Made by a program: the position numbers and the translations under genes. DNA of 64,000 bases from contig JAPPOG010000045.1 of assembly GCA_028818225.1 (NCBI GenBank), forward strand, positions 62,001 to 126,000, given 5' to 3'. The notes under the pieces are model-generated. The model did no database searches and had not been told where the DNA came from. It worked only from the letters and a program-made list of their open reading frames with translations. The stretch comes from Gammaproteobacteria bacterium. GTDB taxonomy: Bacteria; Pseudomonadota; Gammaproteobacteria; Pseudomonadales; Pseudohongiellaceae. Shown here in pieces: positions 1 to 12,099 of this stretch (the first letter of the stretch is position 1; every line of letters begins with the position of its first letter).

Positions 1-239
1 CTGATGGAGATTTTCATAAACAATGCAATATGGAAACGTTCGAACTGGAGTCAATCTCGGCGGCGAATGATATCTTGCAGTTGAAATCCCTCATCCAAAA
101 TCACCTGGATTACACGGAATCACCTGTGGCGAAAAGAGTTTTAGATAATTGGGAAACTACCCTTGGTCAGTTTGTGAAAGTTATGCCAACAGATTACAAA
201 CGCGTGTTGGCTGAAAGAGCTGCGGCAACTGCGGCCTAA
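1..239 (+). CDS. gltB: Glutamate synthase large subunit, C-terminal end (partial, runs off the left edge)
   Basis: Frame open from base 3: DGDFHKQCNMETFELESISAANDILQLKSLIQNHLDYTESPVAKRVLDNW..., typical GltB C-terminus, directly followed by gltD. Confidence 0.9.
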   Translation, partial: DGDFHKQCNMETFELESISAANDILQLKSLIQNHLDYTESPVAKRVLDNWETTLGQFVKVMPTDYKRVLAERAAATAA

Positions 240-279
240 TGGTTTGACCATCAACATTGAATAGAGTGTAGAAAAATAG

Positions 280-1712
280 ATGGGCAAGCCCACAGGATTT
301 AAAGAATTTGATCGAAAGACAGAGCCCTATCGCGACGCGATGGAGCGCCTTATCGATTTCAAAGAAATTTATACCGATCACCAGGAAGAACATCTTGCCA
401 CTCAAGGTGCCCGCTGCATGGATTGCGGTGTTCCCTTCTGTCAGTCCGACGAAGGTTGCCCGGTCTATAACCTGATTCCCGAGTGGAATGACCTGGTTTA
501 CCACAAGCGCTGGAAAGAGGCGTTGGATCGATTGCACAAGACTAATAATTTTCCTGAATTCACCGGCCGAGTCTGCCCGGCTCCTTGTGAAGGTGCCTGC
601 GTTTTAGGCATTCACGAACCAGCAGTAACTATTAAGAACATCGAATGTGCTATAGCTGATAAGGGCTTCGAAGAGGGCTGGGTTGTAGCGAATCCACCAC
701 ACTTTCGTTCTGGCAAAACAGTAGCAGTGGTCGGCTCCGGGCCCGCGGGACTGGCTGCTGCCGCGGAACTAAATCTGAAAGGCCATAAAGTAACAGTGTA
801 CGAGCGAGACGATCGCATCGGCGGACTCTTGATGTATGGCATTCCGAACATGAAGTTAGATAAAGGTATCGTTGATCGTCGGGTAAACCTATTGCAGGAA
901 GAGGGTATCAACTTCGTCGTTAACACGGATGTAGGAGGCAGTGGTGAAAATGGTATGCCTGTTGAGCAACTGTTAAATGATTTCGATGCTGTGTTGCTCG
1001 CTACCGGTGCAACCACGGCGCGAGACTTACAGATTCCGGGAAGGGCTGGTGATGGCGTTCACTTCGCCATGGAATTCCTGTTACAGAACACCAGGAGCTT
1101 ATTAGATTCAAATCTTGAAGATGGCAACTACATTGCTGCAAAAGATAAAAATGTAATCGTAATTGGTGGTGGTGATACTGGAACTGACTGTATTGGTACT
1201 TCCCTTCGCCATGGCTGCAAGACCCTGATTAACTTCGAGATCATGCCAAAACCACCAGTTGATCGAGCGGATAATAACCCCTGGCCCACCTGGCCGCTTA
1301 TTTTTCGCGTTGATTATGGACATGAGGAAGCAGCTGCTCGTGACGGCAAAGATCCGCGAGTCTATTCTATCTCTGGCAAGGAATTTGTACGGGATGATGA
1401 CGGCCAACTGCTGGGCATTAATACTGTAGAAGTGGATTCGAACTTTCAGGAAGTCCCAGGTACCGTGCAGTTCTGGGAAGCCGATCTAATCCTGCTCTCC
1501 ATGGGTTTCCTTGGGCCGGAACACTACGTTTGCGAACCCCTTAACCTGGAACTGGATCAGCGTTCCAATTACAAAGCCGAATACGGTAAATTTGATACTT
1601 CACACGAAAAGGTTTTTGCGGCGGGCGATTGTCGCAGAGGCCAGTCACTGGTTGTGCGCGCAATCGACGAGGGTCGCTTAGCAGCTGTTGCAATCGATTC
1701 CTTTCTTGATAG

Positions 1713-1716
<4 letters not shown>
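280..1716 (+). CDS. gltD: Glutamate synthase small subunit (NADPH)
   Basis: 478 aa; Cys-rich N-terminus ([29 protein letters not shown]) and Rossmann motif [48 protein letters not shown]; follows gltB. Confidence 0.95.
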
Positions 1717-3629
<1,913 letters not shown>

Positions 3630-3768
3630 TGCTCTCTCCTTTTTGGTAGACGAAGAGTATCAGATGCTCTCAGGAATAAAAGTCGCTGTAATAGTCTTGT
3701 TTTATTGCTATTAGCCCACCTAAGTTTCTGACATACTCCTCTAGGCATGCAGCTCCAGGCAGGGATTA

Positions 3769-4716
3769 ATGCAGGAATCAGTACTCAGCCTCACCAACGT
3801 TGGGAAGAACTACGGCGATTTCAAAGCGGTAGATGACGTCAGCATCTCCATTCCGAAGGGATCTATCTACGGCTTACTGGGCCCTAACGGTGCCGGCAAG
3901 ACCACGACCATTCGCATGATCCTGGAAATTATAAAACCCAGCCGTGGCGATATTTCTATTCTCGGTCACCCTTCAGCGCTGGATGTACGCAACCGCATTG
4001 GCTACCTGCCAGAAGAAAAAGGTTTGTATAAAAAGATGAAGGTGTGGGCAATCATCCAGTATTTCGCCATGCTCAAAGGAATGAAAAAGCAAGAGGCGAA
4101 AGATCGCGCCTGGGAATTGTTGGAAAAATATGGCTTAAAGGACTTTGCCGAGGCCAAAGTCGAAGCGCTTTCCAAGGGCATGGGGCAAAAAGTGCAGGTG
4201 CTGTCAGCTGTTGCCCACAATCCGGAACTGGTTATTCTTGATGAGCCGTTCTCAGGCCTGGATCCAGTCAACCAGACTGTGCTGGAAGATCTGATCAACG
4301 ATTTGTCCAACAACGGACAAACAGTAATTTTCTCAACCCATGTTATGCAACATGCCGAACGACTCTGCGATCACATTCTACTCATAGCCAAAGGCAAGAA
4401 AATATTCGACGGCACAATTAGCGAAGCGAAAGCAACTATACCCAGACGAGTCATACTGGAAACCAATGACAGTATCGACGCACTCAGAAGTATCGCAGGT
4501 GTAAATAATATTGAGCCATTCGATACGGATAACAATGAAGTTTCCGCTAACCAATGGCAGGTTCAGATCGCTGAACAGGTTAATCCTCAAGTAGTACTGA
4601 AAACCTGTTTTGAAAAAAGCATTAATCTAAATCGCTTCGAATTCAATGAGCCGAGCTTGCATGACGTATTTGTACACCTGGTTGGCGAAGAAGCGAAGGC
4701 AGCGGAGTTCAGGTAA
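3769..4716 (+). CDS. ABC transporter ATP-binding protein (NatA-like)
   Basis: Walker A GPNGAGKTTT, signature-like LSKGMGQKVQ, Walker B LVILDEPFSGLDP. Confidence 0.9.
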   Translation: MQESVLSLTNVGKNYGDFKAVDDVSISIPKGSIYGLLGPNGAGKTTTIRMILEIIKPSRGDISILGHPSALDVRNRIGYLPEEKGLYKKMKVWAIIQYFAMLKGMKKQEAKDRAWELLEKYGLKDFAEAKVEALSKGMGQKVQVLSAVAHNPELVILDEPFSGLDPVNQTVLEDLINDLSNNGQTVIFSTHVMQHAERLCDHILLIAKGKKIFDGTISEAKATIPRRVILETNDSIDALRSIAGVNNIEPFDTDNNEVSANQWQVQIAEQVNPQVVLKTCFEKSINLNRFEFNEPSLHDVFVHLVGEEAKAAEFR

Positions 4717-4718
4717 TA

Positions 4719-6302
4719 ATGTTTAAGATGATCCAGCTGATCGCCTACCGTGAATATCAGGAAAACGTTAAGACCAAAGGATTCTGGGTCACAATCCTTA
4801 TCTTTCCAGTCATTTTCATCGGTATGTATTTCTTACAAACAGCGCTTTCTAATGCTACGCCAACCCGTTATTACCTGCTAATAGATCAATCAGGCCAGTA
4901 TGAAGAAGCCGTTAATATTGCTATCGAGCGGGAACATCAACGAAGAATATTGCAGGACTTTGTCAGCTACCTGCTGGAGAATCGTACCGATATGGATCTG
5001 GATTTGACGGCGGCAAACACATCCAGCTCAGTAGATCAGTTAATTGATGATGTCGACGCCGACGAAGTTGCCGCACTCGATGAATGGCTCGACAGTGGTG
5101 GCTTGAATTTTGCCCTCACCATGGCCAGTCCTTATCTCGAAGACGATGCACCTCCCTATGAACAGCCCGACCCTCAGTTTATCGAAGCAGACCTGCCCCG
5201 GTCTGTCGAGTTAAATGTATCGCCGGAGGAAATAATTAACCAACTTCGTCCTTATCTGGTTGGTGATCGCCTGATAACCGCCAATGGCGAAACAGGAAAC
5301 TTGTTTGCTCTGGTCTTGATTCCTGAAAATGTTAATCAAGATATTTCAAGACCTGGCACAACCCCCGTAGCCCCTGATTCGACTGCCGGAGTACAGTATT
5401 GGGCGCGCAATCTAACTGACTCACGATTACCCGATGCAATTAGTGCGAGCATCAATGCTGAGATTCGGGAACGCGAATACAATCAGCTTGGAGTTAATTC
5501 CGATACTATCCGTAATGTTCAGCGCACAAGACTGCCACTAAACCAATTAGACCCATCTGCCGAAGCGGGCGAAGAAGCAGTAAGCATGGCAGATTCATTT
5601 CGGCAATTCGCTCCGATAGCTTTTGTTTATCTAATGTTTGTCTCACTCATGCAGAACGTGCAGTACTTGCTATCCAATACCATAGAAGAAAAGTCCAATC
5701 GTATTATTGAAGTGCTATTGGCCTCGGTGACCGCTGATGAGCTAATGATGGGAAAATTGGTTGGAATAGGCCTTGCTGGATTAACTACTATCGCCGTCTG
5801 GCTCTTATCTTTCTATATTTTCATAGTCAGTTATGACAGCAATCAAACAGAACTTATTTCTGAAATACTGGAAGTGGTATTGAGTTCAGAATTAATTCCC
5901 TGGTTTGTGTTTTACTATTTTGCTGGATACGCACTTTACTCCGGAGTATTTCTTGCTATTGGCAGTTTGTGTAGCACGCTAAAAGAAGCTCAGGCCCTTA
6001 TCATGCCAATGATACTGATTCAAATCGTGCCTATTGCGATGATGGCTTTTGTAGTTTTAGATCCAAACAATGCTATCGTCCGCGCATTGTCCTGGTTTCC
6101 ATTATTCACGCCATACCTCATGCTGAATCGAGCGGCGGCAGATCCACCCATGATTGACGTTGTTGGCACAACTATTTTGTTGGTTGCCAGTATCTTGCTG
6201 GTGTTATGGGGTTCTGGAAAAGTGTTTAAACTGGGCGTGTTGCGAACGGGTCAGCCTCCAAAAATTCTGGAGCTATTCAGATTGGTGCGCGCCAAGCACT
6301 AA
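4719..6302 (+). CDS. ABC transporter permease (NatB-like, ABC-2 type)
   Basis: Two bases after the ATPase gene; N-terminal TM, large extracytoplasmic domain, C-terminal TM bundle with EEKSNRIIEVLLASVTADELMMGKLVGIG. Confidence 0.88.
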   Translation: MFKMIQLIAYREYQENVKTKGFWVTILIFPVIFIGMYFLQTALSNATPTRYYLLIDQSGQYEEAVNIAIEREHQRRILQDFVSYLLENRTDMDLDLTAANTSSSVDQLIDDVDADEVAALDEWLDSGGLNFALTMASPYLEDDAPPYEQPDPQFIEADLPRSVELNVSPEEIINQLRPYLVGDRLITANGETGNLFALVLIPENVNQDISRPGTTPVAPDSTAGVQYWARNLTDSRLPDAISASINAEIREREYNQLGVNSDTIRNVQRTRLPLNQLDPSAEAGEEAVSMADSFRQFAPIAFVYLMFVSLMQNVQYLLSNTIEEKSNRIIEVLLASVTADELMMGKLVGIGLAGLTTIAVWLLSFYIFIVSYDSNQTELISEILEVVLSSELIPWFVFYYFAGYALYSGVFLAIGSLCSTLKEAQALIMPMILIQIVPIAMMAFVVLDPNNAIVRALSWFPLFTPYLMLNRAAADPPMIDVVGTTILLVASILLVLWGSGKVFKLGVLRTGQPPKILELFRLVRAKH

Positions 6303-6314
6303 CACCAAGACTGG

Positions 6315-6692
6315 CTAGAACTCAATTTTATCCTCAACTACCGGCTCTGCTGCAGCCATATCAAGGCTGCAGTGCACGCATTTGTGAGTTATAAGATTCA
6401 ATAAAATTGATTTAACATAGAATTGTTTGTCACAGGCCGGACATTTGCGCCAAGCCATGTCCAACCAGAATCCTGCGCACAGCGCGAAGTAGAAAAACAT
6501 AAACAAGTCTATGGGTTGCCTGTTACTTAGCAGAATCCACACGGTCAGAATATAAACCGGAAGAGTCCACAAACAGACAATCAATCGAGTGCGAGCCCTA
6601 TAGATTTTTCTAATTGTAGGTTTGTGATCGGGACTACTGCGCCGCCTTGGAGTGATAACTGAATCGTCGGATTGCGGTTCTTGTGGATTCAT
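6315..6692 (-). CDS. Hypothetical membrane protein with CxxC pairs
   Basis: 125 aa; two TM segments and CPACDKQF...HKCVHCSLDM. Confidence 0.6.
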   Translation of the reverse strand: MNPQEPQSDDSVITPRRRSSPDHKPTIRKIYRARTRLIVCLWTLPVYILTVWILLSNRQPIDLFMFFYFALCAGFWLDMAWRKCPACDKQFYVKSILLNLITHKCVHCSLDMAAAEPVVEDKIEF

Positions 6693-6781
6693 TAGGTTAA
6701 GACTTCAGAATGTTGTAAAACAAGTCTAACTCTATGCAAGCAGAGAGTTAATGTATAGTGAAATAATCACAAATCCGGTCA

Positions 6782-7414
6782 CTACTGAAGAACCAAGCTA
6801 CCAATAGCATTCCAGGCTTGCGAGATTCCAATAAAAAACAGAATTCCCGCCAATGTTCGATTAACAAGCTGACTACTTTCCTTAAGATGAGTTTTCAGGT
6901 AGCCACTGGCAATGACAAAGCCGTAAAGGGCAAAAAATTTACCGATAAATACACCGCTAAGAAATGCTATCAGATAAATACCGATGTACTGGAACTCGAA
7001 GTATTGACTGATTGCGGCCAAGGCGAAAATCCAGAATGGAATAGCCTGTGGATTTAGCGTTGCAACTAGCAGCCCTTTTTTGAAAAAAGATTGCTCTTCT
7101 TTTCCAGCATCCCTTAATGCCAGATCTGTTTTTTTGGTAAAAACAATGCCCGCAAGACAAATAAATACAGCGGCTATGATTAGCTTGATGACAATATTTG
7201 ATTCGAGATACGTGCTGATGACCAGACCAAAACAGATCGCTACCAGTGCTTCGAAGACTTCGACTATAGATGCAGCTAACGCGACCTCTGTACCATGTCG
7301 CTGATTGAAATCCACTGTGATTTTTACAACGGTAAGGTTAATAGGGCCAAAAGGGATGGTGCCAATGAAACAGGCGAGCAGACCAACGACTAAATAGAGG
7401 AATAGATTTTCCAT
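6782..7414 (-). CDS. LysE-family translocator
   Basis: 210 aa, six hydrophobic segments, GPINLTVVKITVDFNQRHGTEVALAAS and ATLNPQAIPFWIFA motifs. Confidence 0.8.
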   Translation of the reverse strand: MENLFLYLVVGLLACFIGTIPFGPINLTVVKITVDFNQRHGTEVALAASIVEVFEALVAICFGLVISTYLESNIVIKLIIAAVFICLAGIVFTKKTDLALRDAGKEEQSFFKKGLLVATLNPQAIPFWIFALAAISQYFEFQYIGIYLIAFLSGVFIGKFFALYGFVIASGYLKTHLKESSQLVNRTLAGILFFIGISQAWNAIGSLVLQ

Positions 7415-7430
7415 CTAAAAATGTAAATAA

Positions 7431-9260
7431 CTATTGATATCCCTGAGCCTGCAGATTGAACAATGTCGCATACTGTCCTTCGTTTGCAAGCAATTCAATG
7501 TGACTGCCCTCTTCCTGAATTTCACCATGTTCCAAAACAATTATGTGGTCAGCCATTCGTACTGTAGAAAAGCGATGGGAAATAATTATGGAAATCTTAT
7601 TCGCAGTAAGATCGCGAAAATGACTGAAAATTTCAGCTTCGGCTCTCGCATCAATAGCTGCAGTTGGTTCATCCAATATCAGTATGTCAGCTTTACTGCG
7701 CATAAACGCCCTTGATAAAGCTATTTTCTGCCACTGGCCGCCAGAAAGTTCTTTACCATCCTTGAACCATGTTCCCAATTGAGTTTTGTAAGATCGTGGC
7801 AAGTCTTTAACAAACACATCGGCCATCCCTTTCCTGGCCGCTTCTTCGATCAATGGTTCTTCTTCTATATCTTCTACGTCACCAATACCGATGTTTTCTC
7901 CGACTATTAACTGATAGCGTGCGAAATCCTGGAAGATAACGCCAATCTTTCTGCGCAAGATTTCAATGTCCCATTCTTTTAGCTCCAGCCCCTCCAGAAA
8001 GATTTTTCCTGAAACAGGTGTATACAGACGAGTGAGTAATTTAATTAATGTGGTCTTACCGCTACCATTCTCGCCCACAATGGCAAGAGACTCTCCTGGC
8101 TTAATGTGTAAAGACACATTGTTCAGTGCCGGAGAATTACTCCCAGGATAGGTAAAGCTCACTCCCTCGAATCGAATCCCATCATCAGGATCGGGACCTA
8201 TTTCTTGATTACCGGTTTGTTCAGGAACCTTATGTTCGAGATACTCTGTTAAGTTTGATAAGTAAAGATTGTCTTCATACATTCCATTTACCGCAGTTAG
8301 ACTATTCGTCACCGCGTTTTGTCCCAGTCGAAACTGGGCAATGTACATAGTCATCTGTCCAATAGTAATTGCCCCGGCAATTGCCGCGAATCCGACCCAA
8401 CCATAGGCAAAATAAAATGCGGCACTGGCTAGCAGGCCTAGTACGTAACCCCAAAACCCCCGCCGCAAGACCAGGTTTCTATCTTCTTTATATATGTTCC
8501 GAAAAATATCAACGTAACGCTGAAGAAATAACTTCCCCAATTGCAGAAGTTTCACTTCCTTAACACCGTCTTCCCGGGTCAATACCATCTCCAGGTATAT
8601 TTGCATCCGCCTCTCAGCGGAGCGACGGCGATGAATACGGAAGGCTTCACCGGAAAACTTCGCTTCTGCAATGAATGCCGGTACCCCGGCTACGGCCAGT
8701 AACCCCACTGCCCAAGGAGAAAACTGGAAAAGGAAGATACCAATCGTTATTAATGCGATGATGTCTCGAAGTAGATCAAAAGTTTTGATTACTAGTGACA
8801 GAGGCCGACTCGAGGCTTCCCTGCGCGCTCTCACCAGCTTGTCATAGTACTCAGCATCTTCGAAGTGAGCTAATTCCAGGGTCAGCGCTTTTTCCAGGAT
8901 CATGACATTGATCTTATTACCGAGTAGCACGCGTAAAATGGATTGGCAGACAGTGTTTAGTCTTTGTGCTCCGGTCATTACAACAACCAGTCCCAGCTCA
9001 ATAAACACATAAAACAAAACATCATTACGGGCCTGCTCAGCTGCTGCGCCGGTTTGTTGAAATGCAGAGGCCACTGCATCCACAAATAAGCCACCAACAG
9101 AAGCAATTGCTGCTGGTAATACCCCGGCAACCAATGTAGAAATAGCCATCACAATGGTTAGCGCAGCACTGGTACTCCAAACTATTTCAATAGCAACCTT
9201 GCTGTATTGAAATACAGAAAGAAACTTACGTGCCGGATTAGTTGATTCCTGATTATCCAA
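7431..9260 (-). CDS. ABC transporter fused permease/ATP-binding protein
   Basis: 609 aa; TM domain then VGENGSGKTTLIKLL, LSGGQWQKIALSRAF, ADILILDEPTAAID. No N-terminal C39 peptidase domain seen. Confidence 0.9.
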   Translation of the reverse strand: MDNQESTNPARKFLSVFQYSKVAIEIVWSTSAALTIVMAISTLVAGVLPAAIASVGGLFVDAVASAFQQTGAAAEQARNDVLFYVFIELGLVVVMTGAQRLNTVCQSILRVLLGNKINVMILEKALTLELAHFEDAEYYDKLVRARREASSRPLSLVIKTFDLLRDIIALITIGIFLFQFSPWAVGLLAVAGVPAFIAEAKFSGEAFRIHRRRSAERRMQIYLEMVLTREDGVKEVKLLQLGKLFLQRYVDIFRNIYKEDRNLVLRRGFWGYVLGLLASAAFYFAYGWVGFAAIAGAITIGQMTMYIAQFRLGQNAVTNSLTAVNGMYEDNLYLSNLTEYLEHKVPEQTGNQEIGPDPDDGIRFEGVSFTYPGSNSPALNNVSLHIKPGESLAIVGENGSGKTTLIKLLTRLYTPVSGKIFLEGLELKEWDIEILRRKIGVIFQDFARYQLIVGENIGIGDVEDIEEEPLIEEAARKGMADVFVKDLPRSYKTQLGTWFKDGKELSGGQWQKIALSRAFMRSKADILILDEPTAAIDARAEAEIFSHFRDLTANKISIIISHRFSTVRMADHIIVLEHGEIQEEGSHIELLANEGQYATLFNLQAQGYQ

Positions 9261-9345
9261 GTCTAAAACTGATTTGATGAAGTGAGAGTAAACACTACGC
9301 TTGTCTGCAAATACGATGAAAAACTACGGCAGATATTAACACACT

Positions 9346-9377
9346 AAAAAGCCCGGCCTTTTCGGACCGGGCTCTTA
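9346..9377 (-). terminator. Rho-independent terminator for the 9398..10120 gene
   Basis: aaaaaGCCCGGccttttcggaCCGGGCtctt stem-loop with A/T tracts. Confidence 0.75.
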
Positions 9378-9397
9378 TTCTTTAACTCAGAAAGACG

Positions 9398-10120
9398 CTA
9401 GATCTTGACGAACTTTAAAACAATTCGATCCGTATTTCTTCCCAGGCTAGGATCAAATGGCCCTACGGTGTGGTCGTCTGCTGCATTGTCCAGGACGTCA
9501 CTTGAACCGACTAAGGCAAAATGACCACTATTAACAATTGCACTTACGGCCTCATCGAATGCGATGCGATGTAAGGACGCATTATCAGCTCCCGGTGTTC
9601 CCTCGTGATCAATCACAAGAAAAGTACCACCGGTTCTTAGCGAAGCAGCAATCTGTCCGAGTAAACCCTGGGCAGCCTGAGGATTTGAATTGTGCACATC
9701 ATGAAAATTAAGTGCAGTAATCGCAAAGTCTACTGATCCTGCCGCAATATCGGATACAGCTCCAAGGTGAGATTCAACGTTTCCCAAGCGACTTTCTTTA
9801 TCAGAGATTGCGTCACCATATCTGTCTGCCGCATTGGCGCCATTTTGCATAATGACCTTGCCGCTATCGCCGACAGCATAGGAAAGTACTTCGGTATACC
9901 ATCCACCAGCAGCAATGATGTCCAGCACAGTCATACCAGATTCCAGACCGGCAAAAGCGAGCACTTGTGGAGCCCGGCGAGAAGCATCTCTTTCTTTTTC
10001 TGCCGCAGGCCTGTCAGGATTCGCCATGGCTCGTTCCAATACGTCCGTATCCAATTGTGCAGTTGCCGTGGAACAAACCAGACAAAATGTAATAAAGGGG
10101 AGAAATATTTTCATATTCAT
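9398..10120 (-). CDS. Putative exported class I SAM-methyltransferase-like protein
   Basis: Signal peptide MNMKIFLPFITFCLVCSTATA; LESGMTVLDIIAAGGWYTEVLSYAVGDSGKV resembles the SAM-binding motif I. Confidence 0.7.
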   Translation of the reverse strand: MNMKIFLPFITFCLVCSTATAQLDTDVLERAMANPDRPAAEKERDASRRAPQVLAFAGLESGMTVLDIIAAGGWYTEVLSYAVGDSGKVIMQNGANAADRYGDAISDKESRLGNVESHLGAVSDIAAGSVDFAITALNFHDVHNSNPQAAQGLLGQIAASLRTGGTFLVIDHEGTPGADNASLHRIAFDEAVSAIVNSGHFALVGSSDVLDNAADDHTVGPFDPSLGRNTDRIVLKFVKI

Positions 10121-10313
10121 AGATTAAGCCTTTTACCAATTAATCGGGTTAAGCGCCCAACAAATTTCCACCGTATCGATTGAACGCGCAGTGATCCAAA
10201 ACGGCCTTGCAGAATAAACCACGGCAATCAGGTGAGTACACCTAATTCGACAGGAAATGCTGCTGTTTCGACTGAATTCTTTGGTCAGATCCAGGAATGA
10301 TCTACAAGGCAAG

Positions 10314-10517
10314 TCAGTGCAAGCGCTTCACAGCTTTGAGTTCCTCTTCGAAAAACTCTTTTACTTGCAGAAGTTGTGTTCTATCCCCTTCGTCTTCCAT
10401 TAGAGGCATGTGTTGCTCAATGTCATTGAGAATATTTGTAATGCTTCCCGTATCCAGAGTACTGAGATCCAGGTCGAATGGGAATTTTGTCTCCTTAGCC
10501 ATACCACAATGCTCCAT
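10314..10517 (-). CDS. Hypothetical small acidic protein
   Basis: 67 aa ORF; more likely start at about 10502 (MAKETKFPFDLDLSTLDTGSITNILNDIEQHMPLMEDEGDRTQLLQVKEFFEEELKAVKRLH). Confidence 0.5.
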   Translation of the reverse strand: MEHCGMAKETKFPFDLDLSTLDTGSITNILNDIEQHMPLMEDEGDRTQLLQVKEFFEEELKAVKRLH

Positions 10518-10869
10518 ACTGCCAAACTGCCGAACTTTGTATCTGCGAAACTGCTGAAATACACTATTTTAAGGGGGTCCAAGTTCGCAACAGGTAGTAT
10601 CGACTGACTTTAAGAAATCTTCATAAGAAATTCTAAAATAAGGAATTTTTCCACTTTCGAAGCTTTAAAAATGATATGAACACCATTAACTTTACGCGGT
10701 TAATATGCAGGTTTACACTAGCAGTTAAACTTAGTGAATTCTCACTGTTTTTTGGCTTGCGCAGTTGCCAAAGGAGCCGCTGAGATTCGCTGGAATAACA
10801 GTCAAACCGGGTTATTAAAGGTCCGAACTGGAATCCCTCGCGGATTCCTTACAATAAAGGTGAGTCAGA

Positions 10870-11371
10870 TTGACCGCACTAATTAACGCCTGGGCAAATT
10901 TTGTCTTAGCCAAGCGCGCCGTTATTATTCTTCTAACAATTGCTTTGCTCCCCTTAGTCGTTTTTACCGGCGGCACTATTCCTTTCGACAATTCTACTGA
11001 ACGCTACTTTATTGCCAGCGATCCAACCTTGCTCGAATACGATCGACTGCTGGATTTATTTGGTGACAACGAATATCTGATAGTGGGTGTCGAAGCGACG
11101 GGCGATGCTGACGATGTGTTTACCGAAGAAGCATTGGATGCGCGCCTATTGGACAGCATTGAACGAAAGGCTTCAGGTATTGGGAGTGTGGAATAATCTG
11201 TCCGACAACGAAGGTGAGGTGGCACGACTTTCCATGGAATACAACTATTCCGACAACCTGGACTTCGGCCTGCTGTGGGTTGCCTATGATAGCAACAATG
11301 ATTCCATTTTTTATGAATATCGAAACAACGATGTGCTGCAATTGCAGCTCAGATACAACTTTCAACTTTGA
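10870..11371 (+). pseudogene. Deletion remnant: RND/MMPL exporter N-terminus joined out of frame to an outer-membrane beta-barrel (DUF1302-like) C-terminus
   Basis: 10870..11196 encodes MTALINAWANFVLAKRAVIILLTIALLPLVVFTGGTIPFDNSTERYFIASDPTLLEYDRLLDLFGDNEYLIVG then stops; the overlapping frame to 11371 encodes LQVLGVWNNLSDNEGEVARLSMEYNYSDNLDFGLLWVAYDSNNDSIFYEYRNNDVLQLQLRYNFQL. Confidence 0.7.
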
Positions 11372-11396
11372 GTTGAATGGGATATAAGAAAAATAA

Positions 11397-12098
11397 TTGG
11401 CTGGTAGACAGGTTATGCTAGACAAAGAAAATAAATCCCAACCTTACCATCACGGAAATGTGAAGGAAGCGCTGATAGATATAGCAATGAAACTCATTGA
11501 GTCCAATGAAGTGCAATTGTTGTCGTTACGTCGGCTTGCCAAAGAAGTGGGCATTACACCATCTGCGGTTTACAATCATTTCTCGGATAAAAATGCGTTG
11601 ATGCTGGCAATCAAAATTCGCCTCTACGATGAGTTCAATAAGTTTTTTGAGAATCGCTCCAGTAAGTCTGATGATCCTGAACAGGGTCTATTGGAAATCT
11701 GCCTTGCCTACTATCACTTTTCGCAGGAATACCCTTCACGGTTTCACTTCTTGTTCAGCTCTATACTGCCAATGGAATGGTCTACTCCGGAAATGGTAGA
11801 GATTTCCTGCCGCACCCTGGTAAAAACTCGCGGGTTGGTATTGAATATTTATGATAAATATAAAGTGCCTTGCAGTGAAGAAGATGTGGTGAATACAACA
11901 TTGCTTATATGGGCTCAACTACATGGCATTGTGGCATTAAAGAAATCAGGTTCAATTAAGGCAGCGATAGTCTATCAGGATTGGCCCGAAGCCTGTTCTA
12001 TGGTCAGCCATGAGCAAGTAGAAGGACTCATTCGCAATCATCTAAAAATGACAATCAACGCCATACTGAATATTCAGCACGCTGATAGCCATCACTAG
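11397..12098 (+). CDS. TetR/AcrR-family transcriptional regulator
   Basis: N-terminal HTH SLRRLAKEVGITPSAVYNHFSDKNALMLAI; ATG start probably at 11415. Confidence 0.85.
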   Translation: MAGRQVMLDKENKSQPYHHGNVKEALIDIAMKLIESNEVQLLSLRRLAKEVGITPSAVYNHFSDKNALMLAIKIRLYDEFNKFFENRSSKSDDPEQGLLEICLAYYHFSQEYPSRFHFLFSSILPMEWSTPEMVEISCRTLVKTRGLVLNIYDKYKVPCSEEDVVNTTLLIWAQLHGIVALKKSGSIKAAIVYQDWPEACSMVSHEQVEGLIRNHLKMTINAILNIQHADSHH

Positions 12099-12099
12099 C

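Noticed and set aside
181-537. Minus-strand ORFs overlapping gltD, and similar shadow ORFs throughout the track
   Set aside because: They lie opposite strongly supported genes, have no family features, and reflect codon usage of the opposite strand.
7431-9260. ABC exporter as the bacteriocin transporter
   Set aside because: It has no N-terminal C39 peptidase domain and is about 38 kb from the GG-leader gene.
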